From: Cerasicoccus arenae
Lineage (GTDB): Bacteria > Verrucomicrobiota > Verrucomicrobiia > Opitutales > Cerasicoccaceae
Assembly: GCF_014651635.1 (NCBI RefSeq)
Contig: NZ_BMXG01000004.1
Location: 124,001-188,000 of the forward strand
Direction: 5' to 3'
DNA: 64,000 nt
Shown: piece after piece, positions 26,263 through 35,249 of the stretch
Numbering within the stretch: position 1 is the first letter of the stretch
How the letters are laid out: the number at the start of each line of letters is the position of its first letter
The notes under the pieces: model-generated
The model's database searches: none
The model's input: only the letters and a program-made list of their open reading frames with translations
Told to the model about the DNA's origin: nothing
Translations under genes and position numbers: made by a program

Positions 26263-26757
26263 TTAGAAATTAATGAACCGCGCGATGGCTGGCGTTAGTC
26301 TGCCTGCGATGCTGTGCAGACGGCGCAATTTGTCAATCCGCGCGCGGTAATGGATGGCGTCGGCTTCGCTGGAGCTCTCGGCCAAGCGCGTCATATGGTC
26401 AATGGCGTCTCGGCCCACTTCAATATGAGGGCTTAATTGGTCTTCAATGAAATTAGCAAAGAGCTTTCGGAACTCAGTTTCTGGCAGATAATGGTCCTTA
26501 CGCTCACCGGGGATATAGGTCACACGGATTGCTTTGAGGGTACGCAGTTGTCGTAAGCCTTGGCTGGCAGAACCCAGACTGATGCCTAGGCGCGAAACAA
26601 TGTCATCCATCGTTAATGGGCGAGGGGAGATGTAAATCAAGCCGTATATCTGGCCAATGGACTTCGGCAGGCCCAACAGTTGCACAAGGCGGACAAAAAG
26701 CGCCACTGCCTCCGATTCGAGCTCGGATAACTCAGTCTCTGCGGGAGCATCATCCAT
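26263..26757 (-). CDS. GbsR/MarR-like winged-helix regulator
   Basis: 164 residues. The segment IGQIYGLIYISPRPLTMDDI, then VSRLGISLGSASQGLRQL with the recognition helix, and IRVTYIPGERKDHYLPE is the GbsR pattern. The C-terminal 60 residues form a helical, probably dimerising tail. First gene of the polysaccharide operon, 3 bp upstream of the NusG paralogue, so it likely autoregulates and controls operon initiation. The ligand cannot be told from sequence. Confidence 0.87.
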   Translation of the reverse strand: MDDAPAETELSELESEAVALFVRLVQLLGLPKSIGQIYGLIYISPRPLTMDDIVSRLGISLGSASQGLRQLRTLKAIRVTYIPGERKDHYLPETEFRKLFANFIEDQLSPHIEVGRDAIDHMTRLAESSSEADAIHYRARIDKLRRLHSIAGRLTPAIARFINF

Positions 26758-26776
26758 TTATTAGGAGAATGCCCCA

Positions 26777-26801
26777 TTTTTTCGTTTTTTCAAGTTTTTT
26801 T
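26777..26801. promoter_or_regulatory. Spaced T/A-tracts upstream of the polysaccharide operon
   Basis: Three T runs (26777-26782, 26785-26790, 26795-26801) lie 20-44 bp upstream of the GbsR-like start, i.e. A-tracts on the operon's sense strand. Spacing of about 8 and 10-11 bp is near helical, consistent with an UP element or bent promoter DNA. No confident -35/-10 can be assigned. Confidence 0.35.
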
Positions 26802-26900
26802 GAAATAAGTGATAAGAAGCCAAGATGATCTCGGTCGGTTTTTGACGTCCTAGTCTGGACATTGACGCGGAAAATGCTTTCCTGCCCCAAACACAGACTA

Positions 26901-28505
26901 ATGACCATGATTCGACGCTTTGCTACTTTAACCATTCTTTCCATGCTCTCCCTGTTTGGGGCAACTAGCCTGTTTGCCGCTGGTGGCGGGCATGGAGCAG
27001 AGAGTGACATTGTTTTTCCAGAGCCTTTGGCTGGCTATATGGATAAAGAAGCCGATATGGAAGCCGAGCTGGGCCGTCCGCTAACTTTGGTGGAGATTCT
27101 CAAGGAGCGCATCGCCTCCGATCCCATTAATCTGGTCGCATCGATCATCTTCTTCTGCGCGATTCTCCATACCTTCATGTGCGCCAAGTTCAACAAGATG
27201 GCGCATAACTACGAGCATGCTCACAAGGAGAAGCTGAAAAAGGATGGTCACAGCTATCCTCCCGGCAAGGAGCCCGTCTGCTTCAAGGCGACTCTGTTTC
27301 ATTTTCTCGGAGAAGTGGAGGCGATTTTTGGCATCTGGGTGGTGCCGCTGGTCATCGCGATCTGCATTACGCCGAACCATGGTTGGGATTATGCGGTGGA
27401 ATACGTGAACAACCGCAACTACACGGAGCCGATGTTCGTGGTGGTCATCATGGCAATTGCTTCGACTCGTCCAGTGATCAAATTTGCCGAGAGATGCCTG
27501 AAGATGGTTGCCAGCCTTGGTCATGGCTCGCCGCTGGCCTGGTGGTTGGCCATTCTGACCGTTGCGCCGCTGTTGGGTTCGTTCATTACGGAGCCTGCCG
27601 CGATGACAATTGCTGCCATGTTGCTCGGCCAGCAGTTTTACAAGCTCAAGCCTTCGGCCAAGCTCTGCTACGCCACGCTCGGCCTACTTTTTGTTAATAT
27701 TTCAGTTGGCGGCACCTTGTCGCACTTCGCCGCACCTCCCGTGCTGATGGTTGCTGGTAAATGGAACTGGGACATGATGTTCATGCTTACGCATTTTGGC
27801 TGGCGCGCGATCTTGGGTATCATCATTGCCAATGCACTTTATCTGAGCATCTTCTTTAAGGAACTGAAGAGCCTCAAGGCAGAGCAGAAGGTCGAGAACG
27901 AAGCGAATTTCGAAGAGCCCGTGCCGTTTTGGGTCATCATTGTGCATTTAGGCTTTCTGGCTTGGACAGTGATGACGCTGCATGAGCCACCGTTCTTCAT
28001 TGGTGGTTTCTTATTCTTCCTCGGCTTTACCAAGGCTACGGATCATTACCAGTATCAACTGAACATCAAGAGCCCGATGCTCGTGGGTTTCTTCCTTGCT
28101 GGTCTGGTGATCCACGGTGGTTTGCAGGGGTGGTGGATCGCACCGATCCTCTCCAGCCTCTCCGAAACGATGTTGTTCTGCATTGCGACCGTCTTGACGG
28201 CCTTTAATGACAATGCCGCGATTACGCTCTTGGCCTCTGAGGTGCCTGCCTTTGGCCCGCTAGACATCCATGGCGTCGCCAAATCAGCCGAAGCATTGGT
28301 TACTGCTCGCGCGCTCGAATACGCAGTCGTTGCAGGTGCTGTTACCGGTGGTGGCTTAACCGTGATCGCCAACGCCCCCAATCCGGCTGGTCAGAGTATC
28401 TTGAGCAAGTATTTCCCCGAAGGCATTTCTCCGATCGGGCTCTTGCTGGGCGCTTTAATCCCGACGCTGATCATGGCCGTTTGTTTCATCGTGCTCCCTC
28501 ACTAG
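26901..28505 (+). CDS. Putative Na+/H+ antiporter (PF07399 type)
   Basis: About 534 residues with an N-terminal signal sequence or first helix (RFATLTILSMLSLFGATSLF) followed by a His- and acid-containing segment and about ten further membrane segments. Family-type stretches include PLLGSFITEPAAMTIAAMLL, VNISVGGTLSHFAAPPVLMV and VLTAFNDNAAITLLASEVP with polar residues in helices as expected for cation exchange, and GGGLTVIANAPNPAG near the end. The start is uncertain: ATG at 26901 or 26907 gives a normal signal peptide, a TTG at 26862 is less likely. It is divergent from the polysaccharide regulator; no functional link is implied. Confidence 0.78.
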   Translation: MTMIRRFATLTILSMLSLFGATSLFAAGGGHGAESDIVFPEPLAGYMDKEADMEAELGRPLTLVEILKERIASDPINLVASIIFFCAILHTFMCAKFNKMAHNYEHAHKEKLKKDGHSYPPGKEPVCFKATLFHFLGEVEAIFGIWVVPLVIAICITPNHGWDYAVEYVNNRNYTEPMFVVVIMAIASTRPVIKFAERCLKMVASLGHGSPLAWWLAILTVAPLLGSFITEPAAMTIAAMLLGQQFYKLKPSAKLCYATLGLLFVNISVGGTLSHFAAPPVLMVAGKWNWDMMFMLTHFGWRAILGIIIANALYLSIFFKELKSLKAEQKVENEANFEEPVPFWVIIVHLGFLAWTVMTLHEPPFFIGGFLFFLGFTKATDHYQYQLNIKSPMLVGFFLAGLVIHGGLQGWWIAPILSSLSETMLFCIATVLTAFNDNAAITLLASEVPAFGPLDIHGVAKSAEALVTARALEYAVVAGAVTGGGLTVIANAPNPAGQSILSKYFPEGISPIGLLLGALIPTLIMAVCFIVLPH

Positions 28506-28565
28506 GGAGCCGGTTTTCGATTCCATGTAGGCGGGGAGATGGTCATTTTTATCTCAAGTCAGCTT

Positions 28566-29006
28566 TTACTTTCCTGGAGCTAGCTGGATGAAGCGTCCAC
28601 CAGTATCGAGACTCAAGTTCAGCTTCCAGGCCTCTGTTAGCCAGTAATCGGGGACGTGCTCCGGCCATTCGATGGCCAGCATCCAGGGCTCTTGACGCAG
28701 GTCTTCGATCAGCAGAGCTTCTGCGTCGTCGGGTTTATCCAGCCGATATGCGTCCAAGTGCAACAGTTGACGCTCACCTTCGTAGCAGTGGAGCAGGTTG
28801 TAGGTCGGGCTGGTGATTGGCTGCGTGATACCCCAGGCCCGCGCTAAACCGCGAACAAACGTGCTTTTGCCCGCACCGAGGTCGCCATAGAGCGCCAGCA
28901 CGCTGTTGGCGGGCAGCACCGTGGCGAAACGCCGGGCGAGGGCTTCGGTTTCATCGGGGGAACTCGTGTGGACCCCGGTCTGTAATTGAGCGATAATCTC
29001 CTTCAT
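28566..29006 (-). CDS. tsaE: tRNA threonylcarbamoyladenosine biosynthesis ATPase TsaE
   Basis: 146 residues. TSSPDETEALARRFATVL leads to Walker A GDLGAGKSTFVRGLARAWG, then ITSPTYNLLHCYEG and LLHLDAYRL, all characteristic of TsaE (YjeE), with a C-terminal WPEHVPDYW block. It is the ATPase partner of TsaB-TsaD in t6A synthesis; tsaD is at 854-1885. It is divergent from the protease gene with only a short gap, so promoters overlap. Confidence 0.95.
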   Translation of the reverse strand: MKEIIAQLQTGVHTSSPDETEALARRFATVLPANSVLALYGDLGAGKSTFVRGLARAWGITQPITSPTYNLLHCYEGERQLLHLDAYRLDKPDDAEALLIEDLRQEPWMLAIEWPEHVPDYWLTEAWKLNLSLDTGGRFIQLAPGK

Positions 29007-29038
29007 GTGGATTGACTGGTGAACGAAGCAAACGTTTC

Positions 29039-30229
29039 ATGAGGCCAGTGACGAGACTTTGCTGCATTGCATGGATCATTCTTTCCGCCGCGACCCTCTC
29101 GGCGACCACTCGGACGTGGACCGATACCAAGGGACGCCAAGTCGAGGCTGAGTTTGTTGAAGTGGATCACGACCACGTAAAGATCAAACGAGTGCCTGAC
29201 GGAGATGTTTTTTCAATTCCCATCGCTTTACTGAGCAAAAATGACCAAAATTTCATTCGTCAGCAGACGATACCCCCCCCCTCAGCGCAGCCAGCAAATG
29301 AATCCAGCCCCCCCCCCTTTGATGGCTTGGTCTGGCCTCGTCGGGTTGATCTGCCCGATGATTACGAGGTGGAAGTTGTCCGAGAGGACAGCCAGACGGG
29401 CGAATACATCTACCGTACGCCGCACTTTGAGTTTCACTCGGACGTAAAGCTAGCACGTAAGGTCGTCCGAGAGTTTGGCAAAATTTTTGAAGGCACTTAT
29501 GCAGCAATGCAGGCCTTCCCGCTGGAATGGAAGCCGCAGCCTGGTGAAACGCATTTCACGACACGCCTTTTCGCGATGAAAGAGAGCTACTTGGCCGCTG
29601 GCGGTTTGCCGAACTCCGGTGGTGTCTACTTACCATCGAAACGCGAAATTTGGACGCCGCTATCGAGCTTGGGTGTGAAGAAATCGTCGAGTAGCTTCAC
29701 CTTGGATGATTCTGATGACTACGCCACACTGATTCATGAGATTACCCACCAAGTGCATCACGATTGGCTGCAATTACTCCCGCAGTGGATTGTTGAGGGG
29801 ATGGCGGTCTACATGGAAAGCGTGCCTTACGACGATGGCCAGTTCCGCTTTGATAAACGAGATGTGGAGGACTTTGTTTATCAGCGCAGCGGAATGCGTC
29901 TGCAAAAAGGCAACCCCGTGCCGATGGTCCCCGTGGAGCGCCTGATGACGATTTCGCATGCGGAATGGAACCGGAATTTCGAGGATGAGCCGGAACTGCT
30001 GAGCCAGTATTACCTGTCAGCGTTTTTATTGCTTAACTACTACCTGCATTTCGATGGAGAAGGTGAGGGACGGTGTATTTACGCTTATTGCCGGGCTTTG
30101 GAGTCAGGGGTGACTCCCGATGACGCACAGGCGTTCTTGCTTGATGGACGCACCTACGCAGAGATTTTTGCCGAGTTAGTCGCTGCTTACAAGCGGGAGG
30201 ACCTGGAAATCGTAATTTGGCGTTATTAG
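29039..30229 (+). CDS. Secreted SHD1-domain metalloprotease-like protein
   Basis: About 396 residues from the ATG at 29039. A signal sequence (LCCIAWIILSAATLSATTR) is followed by an SHD1-type domain (TWTDTKGRQVEAEFVEVDHD, then IPIALLSKNDQNFI), common in PVC bacteria. A Pro-rich linker joins it to a gluzincin-like domain with HEITH at residues 233-237 and the downstream Glu in QWIVEGMAVYMES as third zinc ligand. Likely a periplasmic or surface peptidase; substrate unknown. The linker region contains C9 (29273-29281) and C10 (29308-29317), both encoding Pro runs in frame. An in-frame start 27 bp upstream also exists. Confidence 0.75.
   Translation: MRPVTRLCCIAWIILSAATLSATTRTWTDTKGRQVEAEFVEVDHDHVKIKRVPDGDVFSIPIALLSKNDQNFIRQQTIPPPSAQPANESSPPPFDGLVWPRRVDLPDDYEVEVVREDSQTGEYIYRTPHFEFHSDVKLARKVVREFGKIFEGTYAAMQAFPLEWKPQPGETHFTTRLFAMKESYLAAGGLPNSGGVYLPSKREIWTPLSSLGVKKSSSSFTLDDSDDYATLIHEITHQVHHDWLQLLPQWIVEGMAVYMESVPYDDGQFRFDKRDVEDFVYQRSGMRLQKGNPVPMVPVERLMTISHAEWNRNFEDEPELLSQYYLSAFLLLNYYLHFDGEGEGRCIYAYCRALESGVTPDDAQAFLLDGRTYAEIFAELVAAYKREDLEIVIWRY
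29308..29317 (+). repeat. C10 run in the protease linker, with C9 27 bases upstream
   Basis: The two C runs (29273-29281 and 29308-29317) encode Pro-Pro-Pro twice in the linker between the SHD1 and peptidase domains. Slippage would separate secretion and SHD1 from the peptidase domain. Confidence 0.95.
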
Positions 30230-30300
30230 CGAGATTGTTACGGTGAAAGCACGTTTTTTCAGCTTTGCCTTATTGAGTTAGTCAGTTTCAGAATGGCGGT

Positions 30301-31746
30301 ATGTCTACTCCGAATATTCTCTTCATCTTGGCTGATGACATGGGTGCCTGGGCACTCGGCTGTGCTGGCAACAGTGAAATCAAGACCCCGAACCTCGATC
30401 GTCTGGCAGCGCGAGGCGTACGTTTAGAAAATGCATTTTGTGTGTCTCCGGTTTGTTCACCGGCGCGGGCTTCGTTGATTACGGGGCGTATTCCATCTGC
30501 GCATGGTGTGCACGATTGGATTAGCCGCGGGAGCACCGTTTCAAAGTCATCGAATGATGATAGCGTGTTGATCACCTACATGGAGGGACAATCGACTTAT
30601 ACGGACATTCTTGCTCAAAATGGCTACGAAGTCGCCCTCAGTGGTAAGTGGCACTTGGGCAACTCCCCCCAGCCCCAACAAGGGCACGGTTTCTGGTATG
30701 TACATGCGGGGGGGGGCAGTGCTTATTACAACGCGCCCGTAATCGAAAATAGCGAAGAATCCACAGCCGATCAGTATATCACGCACGCCTTTACGAATAA
30801 AGCCCTTGATTTCCTCGGCCAGCAGAAGGATTCGACAACACCGTTTTATTTGGGTGTGCATTACACGGCACCCCATAGTCCTTGGGAACGCGAACAGCAC
30901 CCGCCAGAGTATTTCGACCCGTATTTCAACGAGTGTCCCTTTGAATCAACACCGAATGAGCCGATGCATCCTTGGCAGATAAACAGTGCGCCTTGGGGCG
31001 GACGCGATCCAGAATTTCGCCGAGAGCAATTGAGCGGCTATTACGGTTCGATTACAGCAATGGACGCCGATATCGGCCGGTTGCTCGAAGAACTCGAGCG
31101 CCAAGGCAAGCTGGACAACACCATCGTCGTCTTTACCAGCGATAATGGGATGAACATGGGCCATCACGGCATTTACGGAAAGGGCAATGGCACCTATCCG
31201 CAGAACATGTACGACTCCTCGGTCAAGGTGCCGTTCATCATTGCAGGGCCGGGGATAGCTGGTGGGCACGTCTCGGAAACTTTGTTCAGCCATTATGATT
31301 TCCTGCCGTCGTTGCTGGCCTTTGTCGGGCTGGAAAGCAAGATTCCTGCTGGTCTGCCTGGACAGCCATTGACAGAGATCTGGACGGGTAAGCCCTTGGA
31401 GCGCGATGAACCTCTAGTTGTTTTTGACGAATATGGCCCTGTCCGCATGATCCGCAATCAGCGTTACAAATACGTGCATCGCTTTGAAGATTTCCCGTGC
31501 GAATTTTACGATTTGGAGAGTGATCCCGGTGAAACCAACAATTGCATTGATGATCCCACATATGCGGTGCAAGTCGCCGCATTACGTGGTGGCCTGGAGG
31601 ATTGGTTTGCCCGTTATGTGATCCCAGAAATGGATGGCGCGCACTTGTCCGTAAAAGGGAAAGGGCAGCTCGATCGGCTCGATGGCCCTCTAGGAGAAAA
31701 ATTTGCACAGAACTGGCATTACACAAAAGACCAAATGGCGCTTTAA
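30301..31746 (+). CDS. Type I (formylglycine) sulfatase
   Basis: 481 residues. PNILFILADDM gives the Asp metal ligands (D12, D13), and CSPARASLITGR contains the modification site C52 in the C-x-P-x-R context that is oxidised to formylglycine. GKWHLG near residue 117 and FTSDNGMNMGHHG near 280 complete the active site. No signal peptide is visible, which is unusual for a polysaccharide sulfatase and suggests a cytoplasmic enzyme or a missed upstream start. The substrate class cannot be told. No maturase gene is in the window. A G9 run at 30708-30716 encodes Gly-Gly-Gly. Confidence 0.92.
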   Translation: MSTPNILFILADDMGAWALGCAGNSEIKTPNLDRLAARGVRLENAFCVSPVCSPARASLITGRIPSAHGVHDWISRGSTVSKSSNDDSVLITYMEGQSTYTDILAQNGYEVALSGKWHLGNSPQPQQGHGFWYVHAGGGSAYYNAPVIENSEESTADQYITHAFTNKALDFLGQQKDSTTPFYLGVHYTAPHSPWEREQHPPEYFDPYFNECPFESTPNEPMHPWQINSAPWGGRDPEFRREQLSGYYGSITAMDADIGRLLEELERQGKLDNTIVVFTSDNGMNMGHHGIYGKGNGTYPQNMYDSSVKVPFIIAGPGIAGGHVSETLFSHYDFLPSLLAFVGLESKIPAGLPGQPLTEIWTGKPLERDEPLVVFDEYGPVRMIRNQRYKYVHRFEDFPCEFYDLESDPGETNNCIDDPTYAVQVAALRGGLEDWFARYVIPEMDGAHLSVKGKGQLDRLDGPLGEKFAQNWHYTKDQMAL

Positions 31747-31865
31747 ATTAAGCGCAATTCAGCTCAGAAACAGGCCTGTGTTGCAAAGAAAAGCATGGGA
31801 AAACGCCGTTGACGGCGAACACTTGGCGAGTCAGGGTGTCTGATTCGCAAAATCGCCCTTTGCCA

Positions 31866-34800
31866 ATGATCGGATCAATTCTTAAGAAGTTCTCGGGTAA
31901 CCATTACCGCAAGTTCTACAAGCGGGCTCAGCCCATTGTAGAAAAAATTAATCAGCTGGAGCAGTCTTACCAGTCGCTCACGGATGAGCAACTGCAGGCT
32001 AAGACGCCCGAGTTGATGGCTCGCTTTCAGGAAGCGTGGAAGGCCGGTGTGGCCGCTCTTGGCGGTGATGACGCCAACCCGGAGAAGCTTGTCGAGCTCA
32101 ACAAAAACATCTTGGATGATCTCTTGCCGGAGGCATTCGCCGTGGCCAAGAACGGTGCTCGACGCCTCTGTGACCGCGAGATCGAATATACTGGCACCAA
32201 GGACGTCTGGCGGATGGTCCATTACGATGTCCAGTTGATCGGCGGCATGGCGCTTCACGACAATAAAATTGCGGAAATGGCGACCGGTGAAGGTAAGACG
32301 CTCGTTTCCACACTGCCGCTTTACCTCAATGCGCTTTCTGGTCGGAATTGCCAACTTGTAACCGTCAACGAATACTTGGCTTCACGTGATGCCGAGTGGA
32401 TGGGCGCGTTGTTTAAATTTCTGGGCCTCACCGTTGGCGTGCTCCGCAACCAGCAGCCCAATGACGAAAAACGCGCTGCCTACGAGTGTAATCTCACCTA
32501 CGGCACGGCGTCGGAGTTCGGTTTTGACTACCTGCGTGACAACGGCATGGCCTCGACCAAGGAGCAGCAAGTCCAGAAGGATCACTATTTCTGCATCGTT
32601 GACGAAATTGACTCCATTCTCATTGACGAAGCTCGCACGCCGTTGATCATTTCCGGCCCGATTGCGGAGGACCGCGAAGCGCCGTTTGAAGAACACAAGC
32701 CTGGCATTCTGAAGCTCGTTTCGGCTCAGGTCAAAATGTGTGAACAACTTGTGCGCGAAGCCAAGGAAGAGCTGGAAAAGGAAGATGGCGACGACGCAGC
32801 AGCCAACGAAAAGCTTTTGCAGGTCAAGCTTGGCATGCCGAAGAATCGTGAGTTTATGCGCCTCATGGAAAAGGGCAATATTCGCATGAGCTTCGAGAAA
32901 TACGACCTCGAGATGCACTCGGACTTCAACAAGGCGCAGTTGTTCACGCTCAAGGAGCACCTTTACTACACGATCGACGAGAAGCAGCATCAGGCCGACC
33001 TTACCGAAGTAGGCCGCAGCACCTTGCGTCCGGGCGACCCCGACGCCTTCGTCATGCCTGACCTACCAACCGAGTTTATTGAGATTGATCGTGACGAAGA
33101 CCTCGATGACGCCGCCAAAATGAAGGCGAAGCAGGAGGCCGAAGCCAATTTTGCCCAACAGAGCGAAGACCTACACTGCATCAGTCAACTCTTGCGCGCC
33201 TATTCGCTCTATGAGCGCGATAGGCAGTATGTGGTCAGCGAAGAGGGCAAGGTCGTCATCATTGACGAAAATACCGGTCGCCCTATGCCTGGTCGCCGTT
33301 GGTCCGAAGGCCTTCATCAGGCCGTTGAGGCCAAGGAAAACGTCAAGATCGAAAAGGAATCGAAGACCTACGCCACGATCACGATTCAGAACTATTTCCG
33401 TCTCTACGAAAAGCTGGCGGGGATGACTGGTACCGCTGAAACCGAAGTCCAAGAATTTCACGACATTTACAACCTCGATGTAACGGTCATCCCGACCAAT
33501 AAGCCCTGTCTGCGTATTGACGAGAATGACGTTATCTATAAGACTGAGCGCGAGAAGTTTGCTGCGGTGGTAGAGAGTGTCGCCGTTGCACATGAGCGTG
33601 GCCAGCCAGTGTTGCTGGGGACGGCCTCCGTTATCGCCTCGGAAGAGATCGGTAAGTTGCTCAAGCGTCGCAAAATTCCGCACGCTGTTCTTAATGCGAA
33701 ATACCACCAGCAGGAGGCGGAAATCGTGGCCAATGCTGGTCAACGCGGAGCGGTCACTGTGGCTACTAACATGGCGGGTCGCGGTACTGACATTAAGTTA
33801 GGTGAAGGCGTACGTGAGCTTGGCGGCTTGCTTGTGTTAGGCACAGAACGCCATGAATCGCGTCGTATTGACCGTCAGTTGCGTGGCCGTTGCGCCCGTC
33901 AAGGCGATCCCGGCATGACGAAGTTTTACGTCTCCTTGGAAGACGATCTGATGCGCTTGTTCGCCAACGCTGGGCCGATTTCAAAGATTCTCCAGAACAC
34001 CTTCAACGAAGGCGAAGTATTGGAGCACCCGCTCTTGAATCGCTCGATTGAATCTGCGCAGAAGAAAGTTGAGCAGCAGCATTACTCGGTGCGTAAGCGC
34101 CTGCTCCAGTTCGACGAAGTGCTCAACCGCCAGCGCGAAGTCGTTTACGGCATTCGCAATGACGCGCTCCATACCGACATTCCGCGTGAGATCATCTTTG
34201 AGATGATCGAAGAGGAACTTGAAGAGCGTTGGGAGGCGATTGCACCCGCCGGTAAGGATCCAACAAACGAAGACTTAGAGAACCTGCTGAGTTGGCTGAA
34301 CAGCCACTTCCCGGTTTCCTTGAAGTCCGAGGATTTGGCGAACAAGGATAGTGCTGCGATCGTGCCACATCTCATGGAGCAGGTGAACAAGGTTTACACG
34401 GAGAAAGAGTCCCTAGAGGATCCAGAGCGTATTATTGGTCTACAGCGCACGCTGATCACTGTGTCGATCGACAATAACTGGCAGGACCATTTGACCGAAA
34501 TTGAAGACCTCCGCCGTTCCATTTATCTGCGTGGTCACGCCCAGAAGGACCCGTTGATGGAGTTCAAGGCCGAGGCTTTCACCTTTTTCACGGAAATGAT
34601 GGGGCGCGTGCGAAACGAGCTGTGCCGTCGTTTGTTCCGTAGCTCCACTTCTCTGGAGGCGCATGTGCGTTCGCAGCAGATGATGCAGCAAAAAGCGCAG
34701 CTAACCGGCCCTGACGAAGGTGCAGTTGCGCAAGGGCAGGGTGTTGGATCCGGCGGACTATCAGTCGCTTCCGGCCAGCAGGCGAAGTTGCCCAAGGTTG

Positions 34801-34958
34801 TTAAAAAAGCACCTCCTGTGGTCAATCTGCCCAAAATTGGTCGTAATGATACGGTTACGATCCGGCGTGGGCCTCAAACCCAGACCATGAAATTCAAGAA
34901 GGCTGAGCCGCTTATCAGGAATGAAGGCTGGGTGCTTGTTGAGCCAGTCCAGAAGTAA
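31866..34958 (+). CDS. secA: Preprotein translocase ATPase SecA, with large insertion and no SEC-C zinc tail
   Basis: 1030 residues from the ATG at 31866 ([20 protein letters not shown], a normal SecA start). ATP-binding motif [13 protein letters not shown]-type [21 protein letters not shown] and the helical scaffold region [19 protein letters not shown] are present. Between the first ATPase domain and the [14 protein letters not shown] block there are about 80 extra residues, including [16 protein letters not shown], similar to the insertion known in Bacteroidetes SecA. The usual CxCx8C[HC] C-terminus is absent; the protein ends in a basic tail then [12 protein letters not shown]. It drives Sec-dependent export. 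Confidence 0.95.
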   Translation: MIGSILKKFSGNHYRKFYKRAQPIVEKINQLEQSYQSLTDEQLQAKTPELMARFQEAWKAGVAALGGDDANPEKLVELNKNILDDLLPEAFAVAKNGARRLCDREIEYTGTKDVWRMVHYDVQLIGGMALHDNKIAEMATGEGKTLVSTLPLYLNALSGRNCQLVTVNEYLASRDAEWMGALFKFLGLTVGVLRNQQPNDEKRAAYECNLTYGTASEFGFDYLRDNGMASTKEQQVQKDHYFCIVDEIDSILIDEARTPLIISGPIAEDREAPFEEHKPGILKLVSAQVKMCEQLVREAKEELEKEDGDDAAANEKLLQVKLGMPKNREFMRLMEKGNIRMSFEKYDLEMHSDFNKAQLFTLKEHLYYTIDEKQHQADLTEVGRSTLRPGDPDAFVMPDLPTEFIEIDRDEDLDDAAKMKAKQEAEANFAQQSEDLHCISQLLRAYSLYERDRQYVVSEEGKVVIIDENTGRPMPGRRWSEGLHQAVEAKENVKIEKESKTYATITIQNYFRLYEKLAGMTGTAETEVQEFHDIYNLDVTVIPTNKPCLRIDENDVIYKTEREKFAAVVESVAVAHERGQPVLLGTASVIASEEIGKLLKRRKIPHAVLNAKYHQQEAEIVANAGQRGAVTVATNMAGRGTDIKLGEGVRELGGLLVLGTERHESRRIDRQLRGRCARQGDPGMTKFYVSLEDDLMRLFANAGPISKILQNTFNEGEVLEHPLLNRSIESAQKKVEQQHYSVRKRLLQFDEVLNRQREVVYGIRNDALHTDIPREIIFEMIEEELEERWEAIAPAGKDPTNEDLENLLSWLNSHFPVSLKSEDLANKDSAAIVPHLMEQVNKVYTEKESLEDPERIIGLQRTLITVSIDNNWQDHLTEIEDLRRSIYLRGHAQKDPLMEFKAEAFTFFTEMMGRVRNELCRRLFRSSTSLEAHVRSQQMMQQKAQLTGPDEGAVAQGQGVGSGGLSVASGQQAKLPKVVKKAPPVVNLPKIGRNDTVTIRRGPQTQTMKFKKAEPLIRNEGWVLVEPVQK

Positions 34959-35249
34959 TATCTAGTTTGGCGCGAGGAGAGGTGAGCGCGGGCTAATGAG
35001 TCCGTTTGAATTGTTAAGTCTGGTGCCCTTGTATAGGCACCAGATCATTGCGTGCCTAAGGGGATAATCAGGGGACAAGCATATCCGTATTGTACGTTAG
35101 CTTAAAGAAGTTCCACGGGCCCTCAGCTTCTAGGTGATTCCTATTGTGGATCACAGGTCTAGGAGTGCTGCGTGGAATATGGGGGGAGGGATGCGGCGCA
35201 AATCTCTCTGTTTTGGTAGAGAGCAGCTAGCCAGCGGCCTCAGGAGTGT
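34959..35249. other. 291-bp gap between secA and ctaB (convergent)
   Basis: No convincing gene. It holds a perfect 9-bp hairpin at 35019-35044 and a 6-bp one at 35204-35223. It is otherwise mixed sequence with several short TTT/AAA stretches. Confidence 0.6.
35019..35044 (+). terminator. Hairpin downstream of secA
   Basis: TCTGGTGCC (35019-35027) pairs perfectly with GGCACCAGA (35036-35044) over an 8-base loop. No U-tract follows, so it may be a transcript-stabilising structure rather than an intrinsic terminator. Confidence 0.4.

Noticed and set aside
35019-35044. Strong intrinsic terminator for secA
   Set aside because: The stem is perfect but there is no following U-tract, so it is kept only as a hairpin with low confidence.
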